The notes beneath the pieces were generated by a model that saw only the letters and a program-made list of their open reading frames with translations, made no database searches and was not told the DNA's origin. Shown piece by piece: positions 24,207 to 32,514 of a stretch of DNA of 64,000 nucleotides. The translations under genes and the position numbers were made by a program. This stretch comes from Streptomyces iranensis. GTDB taxonomy: Bacteria; Actinomycetota; Actinomycetes; Streptomycetales; Streptomycetaceae. The stretch spans positions 124,001-188,000 of the forward strand of contig NZ_JAGGLR010000006.1 of assembly GCF_017874715.1 (NCBI RefSeq). The letters run 5' to 3'. Position 1 is the stretch's first letter, and each line of letters starts with the position of its first letter.

Positions 24207-24947
24207 CTATTCGCCGTAGTACGGGAGCGTGACACCGGGCAGTTCGTACTCGTCCCGGCGGCCGCACATGCCGTAGCCGCCCCGGCGGCTGGGTCCGGTC
24301 GCGGTGACCCGCGCCTCGGCGAGGTGCGCGGCGTCGCCCGCGGCGAGCGCGGTGAGCTGCTCACCGGTGCGCCGCGCGGCGGCGAGCGCCCCGTCCCGCC
24401 AGCGCGGCTCCCACTCCTTCACCTTGGGCGCCACGATCCGCGCCGCCGCCTCGTGGAAGGCGCGCAGCGGCGCGTCGTCGTCCTTCTCGGCGGCGGCCCG
24501 CAGCGTCAGATAGCCCTCGATCGCGAGGTCCCGGCGGCGCCGGGCGGCCGCGTCGGCCTCCGGCCCCTCCTTGGCGGGCAGCGCGGCGGCGGCCGCGTAG
24601 CGCTCGGGGTCGGCCAGCACCTCGGGCGGAAAGGTGAAGACGGCGTCCCCGGCCTCCGGCAGCCCGCTGTTCTGCATCAGCACGGTCACCCTGAGGCCGC
24701 CGCCCTGCACCATGCGGTGGATGGTGCCGGGGGTGAACCACACCACCGAGCCCGGCTCCAGCGGGGTCTCGGTGAACCCGTCCGCGAGGGTCAGGGTCTG
24801 CACGGCGCCGCGTCCGGCCGTGACCACATACGCCTCGGTGCAGGCGAGGTGGAGATGGGGGCTGCCGCCGCACACCCCGTCGGCGGCCTCCCACTCGTAC
24901 GCGCTGATGTGGGAGAGGCCCACACCGCCCGGCAGCGGGGCGGACAT
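24207..24947 (-). CDS. Cupin-domain protein of the sugar cluster
   Basis: A 246-residue protein whose N-terminal half is a cupin: GGSPHLHLACTEAYVVTAGRG carries the HxH...E metal ligands and GSVVWFTPGTIHRMVQGGG the distal His. The C-terminal half is helical and of unknown role, ending RDEYELPGVTLPYYGE. Cupins in such clusters are often sugar isomerases or sugar-binding sensors. ATG 24947 is preceded by GAGGGA; in-frame GTG codons at 24965 and 24968 overlap the PmoA-like gene stop and are alternatives. It is the last gene of the 27074-24207 unit. Confidence 0.8.
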   Translation of the reverse strand: MSAPLPGGVGLSHISAYEWEAADGVCGGSPHLHLACTEAYVVTAGRGAVQTLTLADGFTETPLEPGSVVWFTPGTIHRMVQGGGLRVTVLMQNSGLPEAGDAVFTFPPEVLADPERYAAAAALPAKEGPEADAAARRRRDLAIEGYLTLRAAAEKDDDAPLRAFHEAAARIVAPKVKEWEPRWRDGALAAARRTGEQLTALAAGDAAHLAEARVTATGPSRRGGYGMCGRRDEYELPGVTLPYYGE

Positions 24948-24961
24948 CGCGGTCAATTCCC

Positions 24962-25909
24962 TCACCACCCGTGGTTCTTGAGGTAGTTCTCGGCCCGCGC
25001 CCGGTCCCAGGCGCCGTCCGCGACCACCACCCGGTAGCGGTAGCCGAAGGACTCCCCGGACTCCAGCTCGAACTCCTCGAAGAACGCCCAGGAGGGGGCC
25101 ACCGACGGGATCGGCTCGGAGCGCACGAACCAGTGGGAGGCGTGGATGGATTCGGCGTTCTCCGGGGCGTGGGCGAACAGCAGCGTGGAGTGCCCGTCCA
25201 CGTCGTCGTGCTCACCGGTGAAGGCGACCCAGGGGGCGTCGGCGGCCGGGGCGCCCATCAGGTCCGACGCGCCCTTCTCGCCGTCGCCGCCGCGCCCGTC
25301 CGGGCCGATGACGTCGCCGCCGGTGAAGTCGCGCGGGCCGCGCCAGTTGAGCCCGGTGTACCCGGCCATCTCCCGTCCCGCGGTGGTCGGGGAGCCGAAG
25401 CGCAGGGCCTCGCCGCGGATGTTGGTGAGGTGGATGGACCAGTCCAGGGCCCAGGTGCCCTCCTCCGGCTCCACCGAGTGGAGTTCGATGGTGCGCCGCT
25501 CCCGCGCCCACTCCTGGCCCCCGTTCTCCACCCAGGTGAGGGTCTCCACGAAGCGCAGCCGGTCGTCGGTGACGGTGAACTCCTCGAAGCCGTCGTGGCG
25601 CATCGAGCCGACGAGCTCGTCCACCCGCTGGTAGCCCTTCTCGGGGCCGAGGTAGCAGTTGCCGCCCCAGAAGTTCTGGCCGGACAGATGGCTGGAGGTC
25701 ATCTGGAGGCCCTTGTGCCAGCGGTGGTCGTTCGGCCGGTAGCCGGAGACCGGGTTCCCGGCGAGGGTGCGCAGCGGGTGGGCGTAGGGCTTACGGGCCT
25801 CGAAGGCGTCCGGGTCGGGCCGGTAGACGTAGGCCATCAGCTCGACGCCGGCGGCGGCGACCGAGATCTGTTCGCCGTGGGTGTGGGTGACGGTGATGCG
25901 CTGGGTCAT
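24962..25909 (-). CDS. PmoA-like (DUF6807) protein
   Basis: A 315-residue protein of the family annotated PmoA/DUF6807. It is named after a methane monooxygenase subunit but in actinobacteria and planctomycetes occurs in sugar catabolic clusters beside Gfo/Idh/MocA dehydrogenases. Visible family blocks are RPYAHPLRTLAGNPVS-like KPYAHPLRTLAGNPVSGYRP, DHRWHKGLQMTSSHLSG (conserved His residues), FGSPTTAGREMAGYTGLNWRG and WFVRSEPIPSVAPSWAFFEE. Predicted beta-rich and cytoplasmic. Its stop and the following cupin gene start are 14 bases apart. A methane-related role is not implied. Confidence 0.85.
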   Translation of the reverse strand: MTQRITVTHTHGEQISVAAAGVELMAYVYRPDPDAFEARKPYAHPLRTLAGNPVSGYRPNDHRWHKGLQMTSSHLSGQNFWGGNCYLGPEKGYQRVDELVGSMRHDGFEEFTVTDDRLRFVETLTWVENGGQEWARERRTIELHSVEPEEGTWALDWSIHLTNIRGEALRFGSPTTAGREMAGYTGLNWRGPRDFTGGDVIGPDGRGGDGEKGASDLMGAPAADAPWVAFTGEHDDVDGHSTLLFAHAPENAESIHASHWFVRSEPIPSVAPSWAFFEEFELESGESFGYRYRVVVADGAWDRARAENYLKNHGW

Positions 25910-25916
25910 GGCGGCC

Positions 25917-27074
25917 TCAGCTCTCCTTCGTGGTGGCGGTCGCTGCCTTCGGCGCCCATGCGGGGTGGTCGCCGTGCATGGCGTCGTAGTACGGGTCCCC
26001 GGGCACGATCTCGCCCGCGCGCACGGGCTGCCCGGTGAAGGCCGCCTTGTAGAGCGCGGCGATGAACTCGAGGGTGCGGCGGGCGTCCTGCCCGCTGCCG
26101 GGCGGCCGTACGCCGTCGCGCATCGCGTCCAGCAGCCCGGTCAGCTGGGCCCCGTGGGAGCTGGGCAGATCGGCGGCCGGGGTGCGCCACGCCCGCTGCC
26201 GGGCGGGTTCGTCGCGGACGTGCGGGGCGGGGGTGTAGACCCAGTCGTCGTTGCGGTGGCCGTAGAGGTGGGTCAGCTCGACGGTGGCGTCCGCGCAGTC
26301 GATGCGGATCCGGCTGACCTCGTCGGGCGAGAGCACGCTGTTGACGACGGTGGCCATGGCGCCGCTCTCGAACCGCACCAGCGCGGTGGAGACGTCCTCG
26401 CTCTCCACGGTGTGGACCAGCCGTCCGGCCATGCCGCGGATCTCGGTCCAGTCGCCGAGGAGATGGAGCAGCAGATCCATCTGGTGGATGCCGTGGCCCA
26501 TGGAGGGGCCGCCGCCCTCGGTCTCCCAGCGGCCACGCCACGGCACCGCGTAGTAGGCGGTGTCGCGGTGCCAGGTGGTCTGGCAGTGGGCCACCAGCGG
26601 CCGGCCCAGGGCGCCCTCGGCCAGCAGCTCACGGGCGTGGACGGCGCCCGAGCCGTAGCGGTGCTGGAAGACCACCGAGGCGTACGGGCCGCCCGCCTCC
26701 CTCTCGGCGGCGGCTATCTCGTCGTACTCGGCGAGCGTGAGGCACAGCGGCTTCTCGCACAGCACCCAGGCGCCGGCCTCGAGGGCGGCCACGGTCTGCT
26801 CGCGGTGCAGGGAGGGCGGGGTGCCGATGAGGACCAGGCCGGGGCGCTCGGCCTCCAGCATGGCGGCCACATCGGAGTAGCCGGTGACGTCGAAGGTGCC
26901 GCTCTCGGCCGCCGCGGCGCGGAAGGCGTCGAGCCGGTCCGCGGCCACGTCGACGGCGGCGACGAGGTCCACTCGGTCGTCGTGATCACGCAGTGCGGGC
27001 AGATGGCTGCCGCTGACGATTCCTCCGGTGCCGACCACTGCGGCACGGATACGGGCGGTGGCTGCTGCGGCCAT
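25917..27074 (-). CDS. Gfo/Idh/MocA-family oxidoreductase (second)
   Basis: A 385-residue NAD(P)-dependent dehydrogenase. The Rossmann motif is AAVVGTGGIVSGSHLPALRDH. CEKPLCLTLAEYDEI holds the conserved Lys-Pro, and GPSMGHGIHQMDLLLHLLGDW the catalytic His region. It is the first gene of the leftward unit with the PmoA-like and cupin genes, divergent from the LacI regulator. A LacI-type operator sits 30 bases upstream of the ATG. It shares only family-level similarity with the dehydrogenase at 15750, so the two probably act on different steps. Confidence 0.9.
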   Translation of the reverse strand: MAAAATARIRAAVVGTGGIVSGSHLPALRDHDDRVDLVAAVDVAADRLDAFRAAAAESGTFDVTGYSDVAAMLEAERPGLVLIGTPPSLHREQTVAALEAGAWVLCEKPLCLTLAEYDEIAAAEREAGGPYASVVFQHRYGSGAVHARELLAEGALGRPLVAHCQTTWHRDTAYYAVPWRGRWETEGGGPSMGHGIHQMDLLLHLLGDWTEIRGMAGRLVHTVESEDVSTALVRFESGAMATVVNSVLSPDEVSRIRIDCADATVELTHLYGHRNDDWVYTPAPHVRDEPARQRAWRTPAADLPSSHGAQLTGLLDAMRDGVRPPGSGQDARRTLEFIAALYKAAFTGQPVRAGEIVPGDPYYDAMHGDHPAWAPKAATATTKES

Positions 27075-27103
27075 GGGCTGAGGTCTCCTCGCCGTCGCCA
27101 GGG

Positions 27104-27115
27104 GTAAGCGCTTGC
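27104..27115. promoter_or_regulatory. LacI-type operator between the divergent dehydrogenase and lacI genes
   Basis: GTAAGCGCTTGC, matching the site at 16940-16951 in ten of twelve bases. It lies 30 bases upstream of the 27074 start and within the 180-base divergent gap, so it could control both directions. Confidence 0.82.
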
Positions 27116-27254
27116 TGGAGAGGACCCTAGGCATGGTCCGGATGACAGGACAAGACCCTGGAGTGCAGAATCGCGCCGTTCATGGAGTGAGAGCATGGAG
27201 GCGCCCAACCAGCGCGCACGGTGTACCAGAAGGTGACCACCCAACGGAGGAAAT

Positions 27255-28304
27255 ATGGCAGTGACCCTGGCCGATGTGGCGGCACGGGCTCGGGTCTCGG
27301 CGGCCACCGTGTCGCGCGTCCTGAGTGGCAACTACCCGGTCGCGGAATCGACCCGGACCCGGGTGCTGCGCGCGGTCGACGAGCTGGAGTACGTGGTCAA
27401 CGGCCCGGCAAGCGCTCTCGCCGCCGCCACTTCCGATCTGGTCGGGGTGCTCGTCAACGACATCGCGGACCCCTTCTTCGGGATCATCGCGGGCGCCGTA
27501 CAGGCCGAAATGGTCACCCCGGCCGGGGAGTCGGGCCGGGGCAGCGAGAAGCTCGCGGTCATCTGCAACACCGGTGGCTCGCCCGAGCGCGAGCTCAACT
27601 ACCTCACCCTGCTGCAGCGGCAGCGCGCGGCCGCCGTCGTGCTCACCGGCGGCGCGGTCGAGCACCCCGACCACGCCGCCGCCGTGGCCACCAAGGCGTC
27701 CCGGCTGGCCGCCTCCGGCACCCGGGTGGTGCTGTGCGGCCGCCCGCCGATCGAGGACGCCACCACCCTCACCTTCGACAACCGCGGCGGCGCCCGCCGG
27801 CTCACCGAACATCTGCTGACCCTCGGCCACCGCCGGATCGGCTATGTGGCGGGCCCCGCCGAGCGCACCACGACCCGCCACCGGCTGGAGGGCCACCGGG
27901 CGGCGCTGGCCGCCGCCGGGGTGGACCAGGACGCGGAGCGGCTGACCGTCCACGGCCTGTACGACCGCGCCTCCGGCTATGACGCGACGCTCGAACTGCT
28001 GCGCCGCGACCGGAGCCTGACCGCCATAGTCGCCGCCAACGACACCATCGCGCTCGGCGTCTGCGCGGCCCTGCGCGACCAGGGGCTGCGGATCCCCGAG
28101 GACGTCTCGGTGGCGGGCTTCGACGACCTCCCGTTCAGCGCGGACGCGGTCCCGGCCCTCACCACGATGCGGCTGCCGCTGCACGAGGCGGGCGCGCGGG
28201 CCGGGCGGCTGGCCCTGGGCCGCGAGCCGCAGCCGCCGGGCGGGGTGGCGATGGTACGGGCCGAGCTGATGGCCCGCGCCTCCACGGCGCCGCCGCACGC
28301 CTGA
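27255..28304 (+). CDS. LacI-family transcriptional regulator of the carbohydrate island
   Basis: A 349-residue regulator. The helix-turn-helix and hinge are VTLADVAARARVSAATVSRVLSGN (residues about 3-26) and AVDELEYVVNGPASALA. The effector domain shows LVGVLVNDIADPFFG, HLLTLGHRRIGYVAGPAERTT and EDVSVAGFDDLPFSADAVPALTT. GGAGG lies four bases before the ATG. It is divergent from the dehydrogenase gene. The two matching GCGCTT operators in the island (16940, 27104) are its probable targets, with sugar or an early intermediate as inducer. Confidence 0.95.
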   Translation: MAVTLADVAARARVSAATVSRVLSGNYPVAESTRTRVLRAVDELEYVVNGPASALAAATSDLVGVLVNDIADPFFGIIAGAVQAEMVTPAGESGRGSEKLAVICNTGGSPERELNYLTLLQRQRAAAVVLTGGAVEHPDHAAAVATKASRLAASGTRVVLCGRPPIEDATTLTFDNRGGARRLTEHLLTLGHRRIGYVAGPAERTTTRHRLEGHRAALAAAGVDQDAERLTVHGLYDRASGYDATLELLRRDRSLTAIVAANDTIALGVCAALRDQGLRIPEDVSVAGFDDLPFSADAVPALTTMRLPLHEAGARAGRLALGREPQPPGGVAMVRAELMARASTAPPHA

Positions 28305-28348
28305 GCAACGCACTCCGTGCGGGGCGGGTCTCCTCCGTACGAGGCCGT

Positions 28349-28828
28349 CTATGCGCCCGTCCGCTGGCGAGGCGCGCGGATCACCGGGCGGTCGCCGTCC
28401 GGGTGAGCGGGGCGCTGTGCGGCGCGGGCCGCCTCGCACGAGCGGGCACAGACGTACAGCGTGCGCTCGTCCTCCGTCACCAGGTGTGCCCCCGTTCGCG
28501 GGCGCGGCGCATGGCGGCGGCCTCGGCGACCGGGTCGCGCCGGTGGGCCAGGGCGTGGGGAGGGGCAGGCGTACACCGTGCGGCCGGGTCCGCTGCCGCC
28601 GTGCTGGACGTCGACGATGACCGGCTCGTCGGTGGGCAACTCGCAGCGATAGCAGGTCTGGCGCCCCCGTGGGACCGGGCCGAGTTCAACGCGGTCGGCC
28701 TCGGCCAGCGCTCCCCACAGCTTCCAGGCGTCGGTCAGGTAGTGGTCGACCGAGAGCGGCACGTCGAACCGCCGACATCCGCCCCGGGACGGGAGCCCCC
28801 CTCTTCCCAAATACTTGATCTGGCGCAA
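28349..28828 (-). pseudogene. Degraded paralogue of the Cys-rich graspetide-linked protein
   Basis: The frame opens with a TTG or no real start and contains VPLSVDHYLTDAWKLWGALA and CYRCELPTDEP, clearly homologous to the gene at 9353-10144. After VYACPSP the frame turns into Pro/Arg-rich nonsense, while the adjacent frame reads sensibly (HALAHRRDPVAEAAAMRRAR, about 28490-28580). Sense returns to the first frame at LVTEDERTLYVCARSCEAAR. Two compensating frameshifts plus the missing N-terminal 110 residues indicate a decaying or reshaped copy. Sequencing error cannot be excluded. Confidence 0.6.
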
Positions 28829-28841
28829 CTATGAGGTCAAG
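28814..28841. promoter_or_regulatory. Inverted repeat upstream of the MarR-GNAT gene
   Basis: CTTGAT (28814-28819) and GTCAAG (28836-28841) form an imperfect inverted repeat in an A/T-richer stretch 34 bases upstream of the MarR-GNAT start, a possible site for the regulator itself. Confidence 0.35.
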
Positions 28842-28874
28842 CAAAATCGACACAGGGATACGGAGGGGTGCCGG

Positions 28875-29825
28875 ATGGAGCCGCGCGACGATCTTGACCT
28901 GGCCGTGGACGAGGTCCGCGACTTCAACCGGATGTACACCCGGCTGATCGGCGTCCTCGACTACCCAGGGCAGCTGAACACCCCGTACACGCTGGGCGAG
29001 GCCCGCATCCTCTACGAGCTGGCCCAGCGCGAGCGCACCCATGTCTCGGCGCTCCGGGAGCACCTGGGGGTCACCGCCGCGCATCTGAGCCGGACGCTCA
29101 GCCGGTTCGAGGAGCGCGGGCTGGTGACGCGCGAGCGCCACCACCGCGACGCCCGCTTCCAGGAGGTGCTGCTCACCACGGAGGGCCGGGCGGCCGCGGC
29201 GGACCTGGACCGGCGCTCGCGGGAGGCGGTGACCGGGCTGCTGGCCAAGGTCCCCCGGAACGAGCTGGGGCGGCTGCGGGAGGCGCTGGCCACCGCCCGG
29301 GGCGTGTTCACCGGCCCGGCGGAGCCCGAGGTGCGGCTGCGCGGACTGGAGCCGGGGGACCTGGGCTGGATCGTGCAGCGCCACGGCGCCCTGTACGCCC
29401 GGGAGTTCGGGTGGAACGCGGAGTTCGAGGCCCTGGTGGCCCGGATCGTCGGCGAGTTCGGCGCGGGCCACGACCCGGCCCGCGAGCGGGCGTGGATCGC
29501 GGAGCTCGACGGCCGTCCCGTCGGGTCGGTGATGTGCGTACGGGGCGAACAGCCTGATACGGCCCGGCTGCGGCTGCTGCTCGTCGAACCGGAGGCGCGG
29601 GGGCGGCGAATCGGCGAGCGGCTGGTGGGCGCGTGTATCGACTTCGCGCGCGAGGCGGGCTACCGCGACCTGGTGCTGTGGACCAATGACGTCCTGACCT
29701 CCGCGCGCCGGATCTATGAGCGGGCCGGGTTCGAGCTGATCGCCGAGAAGCGGCACGGGGGCTACGGCTCGCCGCTGGTCGGCCAGGACTGGCGGCTTGT
29801 GCTGCGGGACGCCGCGCGGGGCTGA
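28875..29825 (+). CDS. MarR-type regulator fused to a GNAT acetyltransferase
   Basis: A 316-residue two-domain protein. Residues about 10-145 are a MarR winged helix (TLGEARILYELAQRERTHVSALREHLGVTAAHLSRTLSRFEERGLVTRERHHRDAR). Residues about 155-316 are a GNAT fold with the acetyl-CoA loop LLLVEPEARGRRIGERLVGACIDFAREAGY and NDVLTSARRIYERAGFEL. This fusion is widespread in actinobacteria; the acetyl acceptor is unknown. ATG 28875 follows GGAGGGG. An inverted repeat upstream suggests autoregulation. Confidence 0.9.
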   Translation: MEPRDDLDLAVDEVRDFNRMYTRLIGVLDYPGQLNTPYTLGEARILYELAQRERTHVSALREHLGVTAAHLSRTLSRFEERGLVTRERHHRDARFQEVLLTTEGRAAAADLDRRSREAVTGLLAKVPRNELGRLREALATARGVFTGPAEPEVRLRGLEPGDLGWIVQRHGALYAREFGWNAEFEALVARIVGEFGAGHDPARERAWIAELDGRPVGSVMCVRGEQPDTARLRLLLVEPEARGRRIGERLVGACIDFAREAGYRDLVLWTNDVLTSARRIYERAGFELIAEKRHGGYGSPLVGQDWRLVLRDAARG

Positions 29826-29968
29826 ACTCTCCGCTGAGTAGTTGACGCGACGTCACCCCGACCGGAAAACGGCTCGCGCGGAGAGCCCGGTACCGGAAGG
29901 ATCGGCGCACACACACCGGCCCGTACAGCACCCGGGCATCGCACGGGCGACGTACGGACGACGCATCC

Positions 29969-31165
29969 GTGCAGCGTGCTGCCGCCCCGCGTCGGAACGG
30001 CACAAGAGCAAAGGGCGTACCCCTGAGTACCCAGCAGGTCATCGAGTGGACCGAGGACGGCCGGACACGTACCGCCCGGTGGCGCTCCGAGAGCGGTACG
30101 CCGCCGCCCCGGCGGGTCGCGATCGCGGACGACCGGATGCCCGCCGACACCGCCCACCGCCTCGTCTGCGAGGGCACCGCGCTGCTGTGGCACGGCGACT
30201 ACCAGGGCGCCCGTCAGCTGCTGACGGCGCTGACGCGCCGGATCGACCGGGGCCCGCGCCGGGCGAAGGAGCGGCGGCCACCGGCGGCGTCACCGGCCGA
30301 GGCGTTCCACCGGCACCGCCAGGTCCAGTCCCGGCGGGCCCGGCTGCTGGGGATGGTGCTGGTACCGCTGGACGCGGACTTCGGGGTTCCGCTGCGCCGG
30401 GCGCCGGACGTACGGCAGGCGTGCGCCGAGGCGTACGGCCCGGCGCAAGGCCCCTCGGTGGTCTCGCTCCGCGAGTTGCTCGGACTGATCGGCGCGCATG
30501 AGTGGCGGGAGAAGGGCGTCAAGGTGCGGGCGCTGGGCGGGGACCGTATCCATCCGCACTACGGGGTCTTCTCTCCGGTGCGCGGCGAGTACGTCGACCT
30601 GGTGGCCGAGGCCCCGCTGCCGTCGCACGAGCTGGCCTTCGACATCGGCACCGGAAGCGGCGTCCTGGCCGCCGTCCTCGCCCGGCGCGGCATCGAGCGG
30701 GTGGTGGCCACCGACCAGGACGCGCGGGCGCTTGCGTGCGCCCGGGAGAACATGGCCCGGCTGGGCCTGTCCGGGCGGGTCGAGGTGGTCGGGGCCGACC
30801 TCTTCCCACCGGGCCGCGCCCCGCTGGTGGTCTGCAACCCGCCCTGGGTCCCGGCCCGGCCCTCCTCACCGCTCGAATACGCCGTCTACGACCCGTCCGG
30901 CCGTATGCTGCACGGCTTCCTGAACGGGCTGGCCGGGCATCTGACCCCCGGCGGCGAGGGCTGGCTGATCCTCTCCGACCTCGCCGAACACCTCGGCCTG
31001 CGGCCACGCGCCGAACTGCCGGCCGCCTTCGACACGGCGGGCCTGACGGTCCTGGACCGGCTGGACATCCGCCCCGTCCACCCCCGCGCCTTCGACCCCG
31101 CCGACCCCCTCCACTCGGCCCGCGCGGCGGAGGTGACGTCACTGTGGCGCCTGACGGCGGGATGA
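29969..31165 (+). CDS. Class I SAM-dependent methyltransferase, HemK/PrmC-like
   Basis: A protein of 380-398 residues. The N-terminal helical region is followed by a methyltransferase core with ELAFDIGTGSGVLAAVLARRG (SAM motif I), RVVATDQDARALACARENM, VEVVGADLFPP and the NPPW tetrapeptide (LVVCNPPWVPARP) typical of enzymes that modify Gln/Asn or adenine amino groups. The substrate is unknown. The start is ambiguous: the annotated GTG 29969 has no good ribosome site, whereas a CTG at 30023, giving LSTQQVIEW, has AAAGGG seven bases upstream. The gene ends just before a large repeat array. Confidence 0.8.
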   Translation: MQRAAAPRRNGTRAKGVPLSTQQVIEWTEDGRTRTARWRSESGTPPPRRVAIADDRMPADTAHRLVCEGTALLWHGDYQGARQLLTALTRRIDRGPRRAKERRPPAASPAEAFHRHRQVQSRRARLLGMVLVPLDADFGVPLRRAPDVRQACAEAYGPAQGPSVVSLRELLGLIGAHEWREKGVKVRALGGDRIHPHYGVFSPVRGEYVDLVAEAPLPSHELAFDIGTGSGVLAAVLARRGIERVVATDQDARALACARENMARLGLSGRVEVVGADLFPPGRAPLVVCNPPWVPARPSSPLEYAVYDPSGRMLHGFLNGLAGHLTPGGEGWLILSDLAEHLGLRPRAELPAAFDTAGLTVLDRLDIRPVHPRAFDPADPLHSARAAEVTSLWRLTAG

Positions 31166-31716
31166 GCGGATATGCGGCTCCGCCGCGTGGCAGGGGCTTC
31201 GCCCCTGATCCCCGGAGCCCGGGGCGGAGCCCCACCTTCCACCCCCTCCGGCGCTTAAGGCGAAACGGGGTCTGAGGCGGAGCCCCACCTTCCACCCCCT
31301 CCGACGCTTAAGGCGAAACGGGGTCTGAGGCGGAGCCCCACCTTCCACCCCCTCCGACGCTTAAGGCGGAACGGGGTCTGAGGCGGAGCCCCACCTTCCA
31401 CCCCCTCCGGCGCTTAAGGCGGAACGGGGTCTGAGGCGGAGCCCCACCTTCCACCCCCTCCGGCGCTTAAGGCGGAACGGGGTCTGGGGCGGAGCCCCAC
31501 CTTCCAGCCCCTCCGGCGTTTGAGGAGCGGGGTCTGGGGCGGAGCCCCAGTTTCGGGAAGGGGCGGGCAGGGGAGCAGCCCGCCGCAGGCGTACGCGTAC
31601 CGCCGGACACCGCGTAGGGGGCACGACGGCGGGGCACCCGGCAAGACACGCCGCAGGCGTGATCGGCACGGCAGGATTGATTCACGTTCCGCACGACCCC
31701 TACCAAGGGAGCCCGC
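31166..31716. other. Repeat-filled intergenic region
   Basis: This 551-base gap starts with TATGCGGCTCCGCCGCGTGG (31171-31190), continues through the 53-bp array and ends with CCCCAGTTTCGGGAAGGGGCGGG and GCAGCCCGCCGCAGGCG (to about 31590), the same mosaic seen elsewhere in the window. Bases 31600-31716 show no gene and should hold the promoter of the 31717 gene. Confidence 0.7.
31222..31536. repeat. Array of six 53-bp tandem repeats
   Basis: Units begin at 31222, 31275, 31328, 31381, 31434 and 31487 (the last is 50 bp). Each contains the hairpin GGCGGAGCC flanked by C/G runs (GGGGCGGAGCCCC in the outer units), CCACCTTCCA, CCCCTCCG(G/A)CGCTTAAG and ACGGGGTCTG. Unit differences are single bases (GG/GA in CCGGCG/CCGACG, AA/GG in GCGAAA/GCGGAA), showing recent expansion. 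Confidence 0.93.
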
Positions 31717-32514
31717 ATGAAGCTCGCCTTCTCCACCCTCGGCGTCCCCGGTATGCCCGTGCCCGACGTGGCCCGGCTCGCCGCCGGAGCCGGGTACCAC
31801 GGCATCGAGCTGCGCGCCCACCCCGAGGAGCCGGTGCACCCGGGGATCGGGGCGGACGAACGGGCCAGGGTGGCGGCGGAGTTCCGGGACGCCGGGGTCG
31901 AGATCCTCACCGTCGCCGGATATGTGCGCGCCGCCCAGACCGGGCCGGACGAGCCGGTGCTGACCGGGCTCGGGGAGCTGCTGGAGCTCGCCCACGACCT
32001 GGGCGCCCGCAATGTCCGGGTCTTCCCCGGCGGCGGGGAGCAGAGCCCGGAGGAGGCCGACGCCACGGCCGCCCGGCGGCTCGCGGCGGCCGCGCCCCGC
32101 GCCGCCGACCTCGGCGTACGGCTGTTGCTCGAGACCCACGACTCGCATCGGACGGGCGCGGACGCGGCCCGGGTCCTCGGGCTCGTGGGTCATGGCAGCG
32201 TGGGGGCGATCTGGGATGTGATGCACACCTGGCTGGGCGGCGAGGACCCGGCCACCAGCTATCCGGCGCTCTTCGCGCATCTGGGCTACGTCCAGGTCAA
32301 GGACATCGCCTCGGCCGAGGACACCACCCCCCTGCCGCTGGGCGAGGGGGTGCTGCCGCTGACCGAATGCGTGGAGCTGCTCAGCCGCGAGGGCTGGGAC
32401 GGCTGGCTGTGCTGGGAGTACGAGAAGCGGTGGTATCCGCAGGCGCGAGCGTTCCCGGAGCTGCTGGCCCCGGGCCGGGAGCATCTGCTGCGGCTGCTCG
32501 CCGACGCGGCCTGA
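31717..32514 (+). CDS. Sugar phosphate isomerase/epimerase
   Basis: A 265-residue AP_endonuc_2-type TIM barrel opening MKLAFSTLGVPGMPVPDVARLAAGAGYHGIELRA. Likely metal ligands are in LLLETHDSH (Glu), GAIWDVMHTW (Asp, His), YVQVKDIA and a C-terminal WDGWLCWEYEKRW (Glu). The substrate is unknown. It stands alone on its strand; the last 134 bases overlap the 3' end of the convergent EamA exporter gene. Confidence 0.85.
   Translation: MKLAFSTLGVPGMPVPDVARLAAGAGYHGIELRAHPEEPVHPGIGADERARVAAEFRDAGVEILTVAGYVRAAQTGPDEPVLTGLGELLELAHDLGARNVRVFPGGGEQSPEEADATAARRLAAAAPRAADLGVRLLLETHDSHRTGADAARVLGLVGHGSVGAIWDVMHTWLGGEDPATSYPALFAHLGYVQVKDIASAEDTTPLPLGEGVLPLTECVELLSREGWDGWLCWEYEKRWYPQARAFPELLAPGREHLLRLLADAA

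Noticed and set aside
25909..25917. PmoA-like gene as evidence of methane oxidation
   Set aside because: The family name is historical; the gene sits with sugar dehydrogenases and a cupin, and no other methane monooxygenase genes are present.
31222..31536. CRISPR-like array
   Set aside because: Units are contiguous with no unique spacers and no cas genes are nearby; this is a simple tandem repeat.
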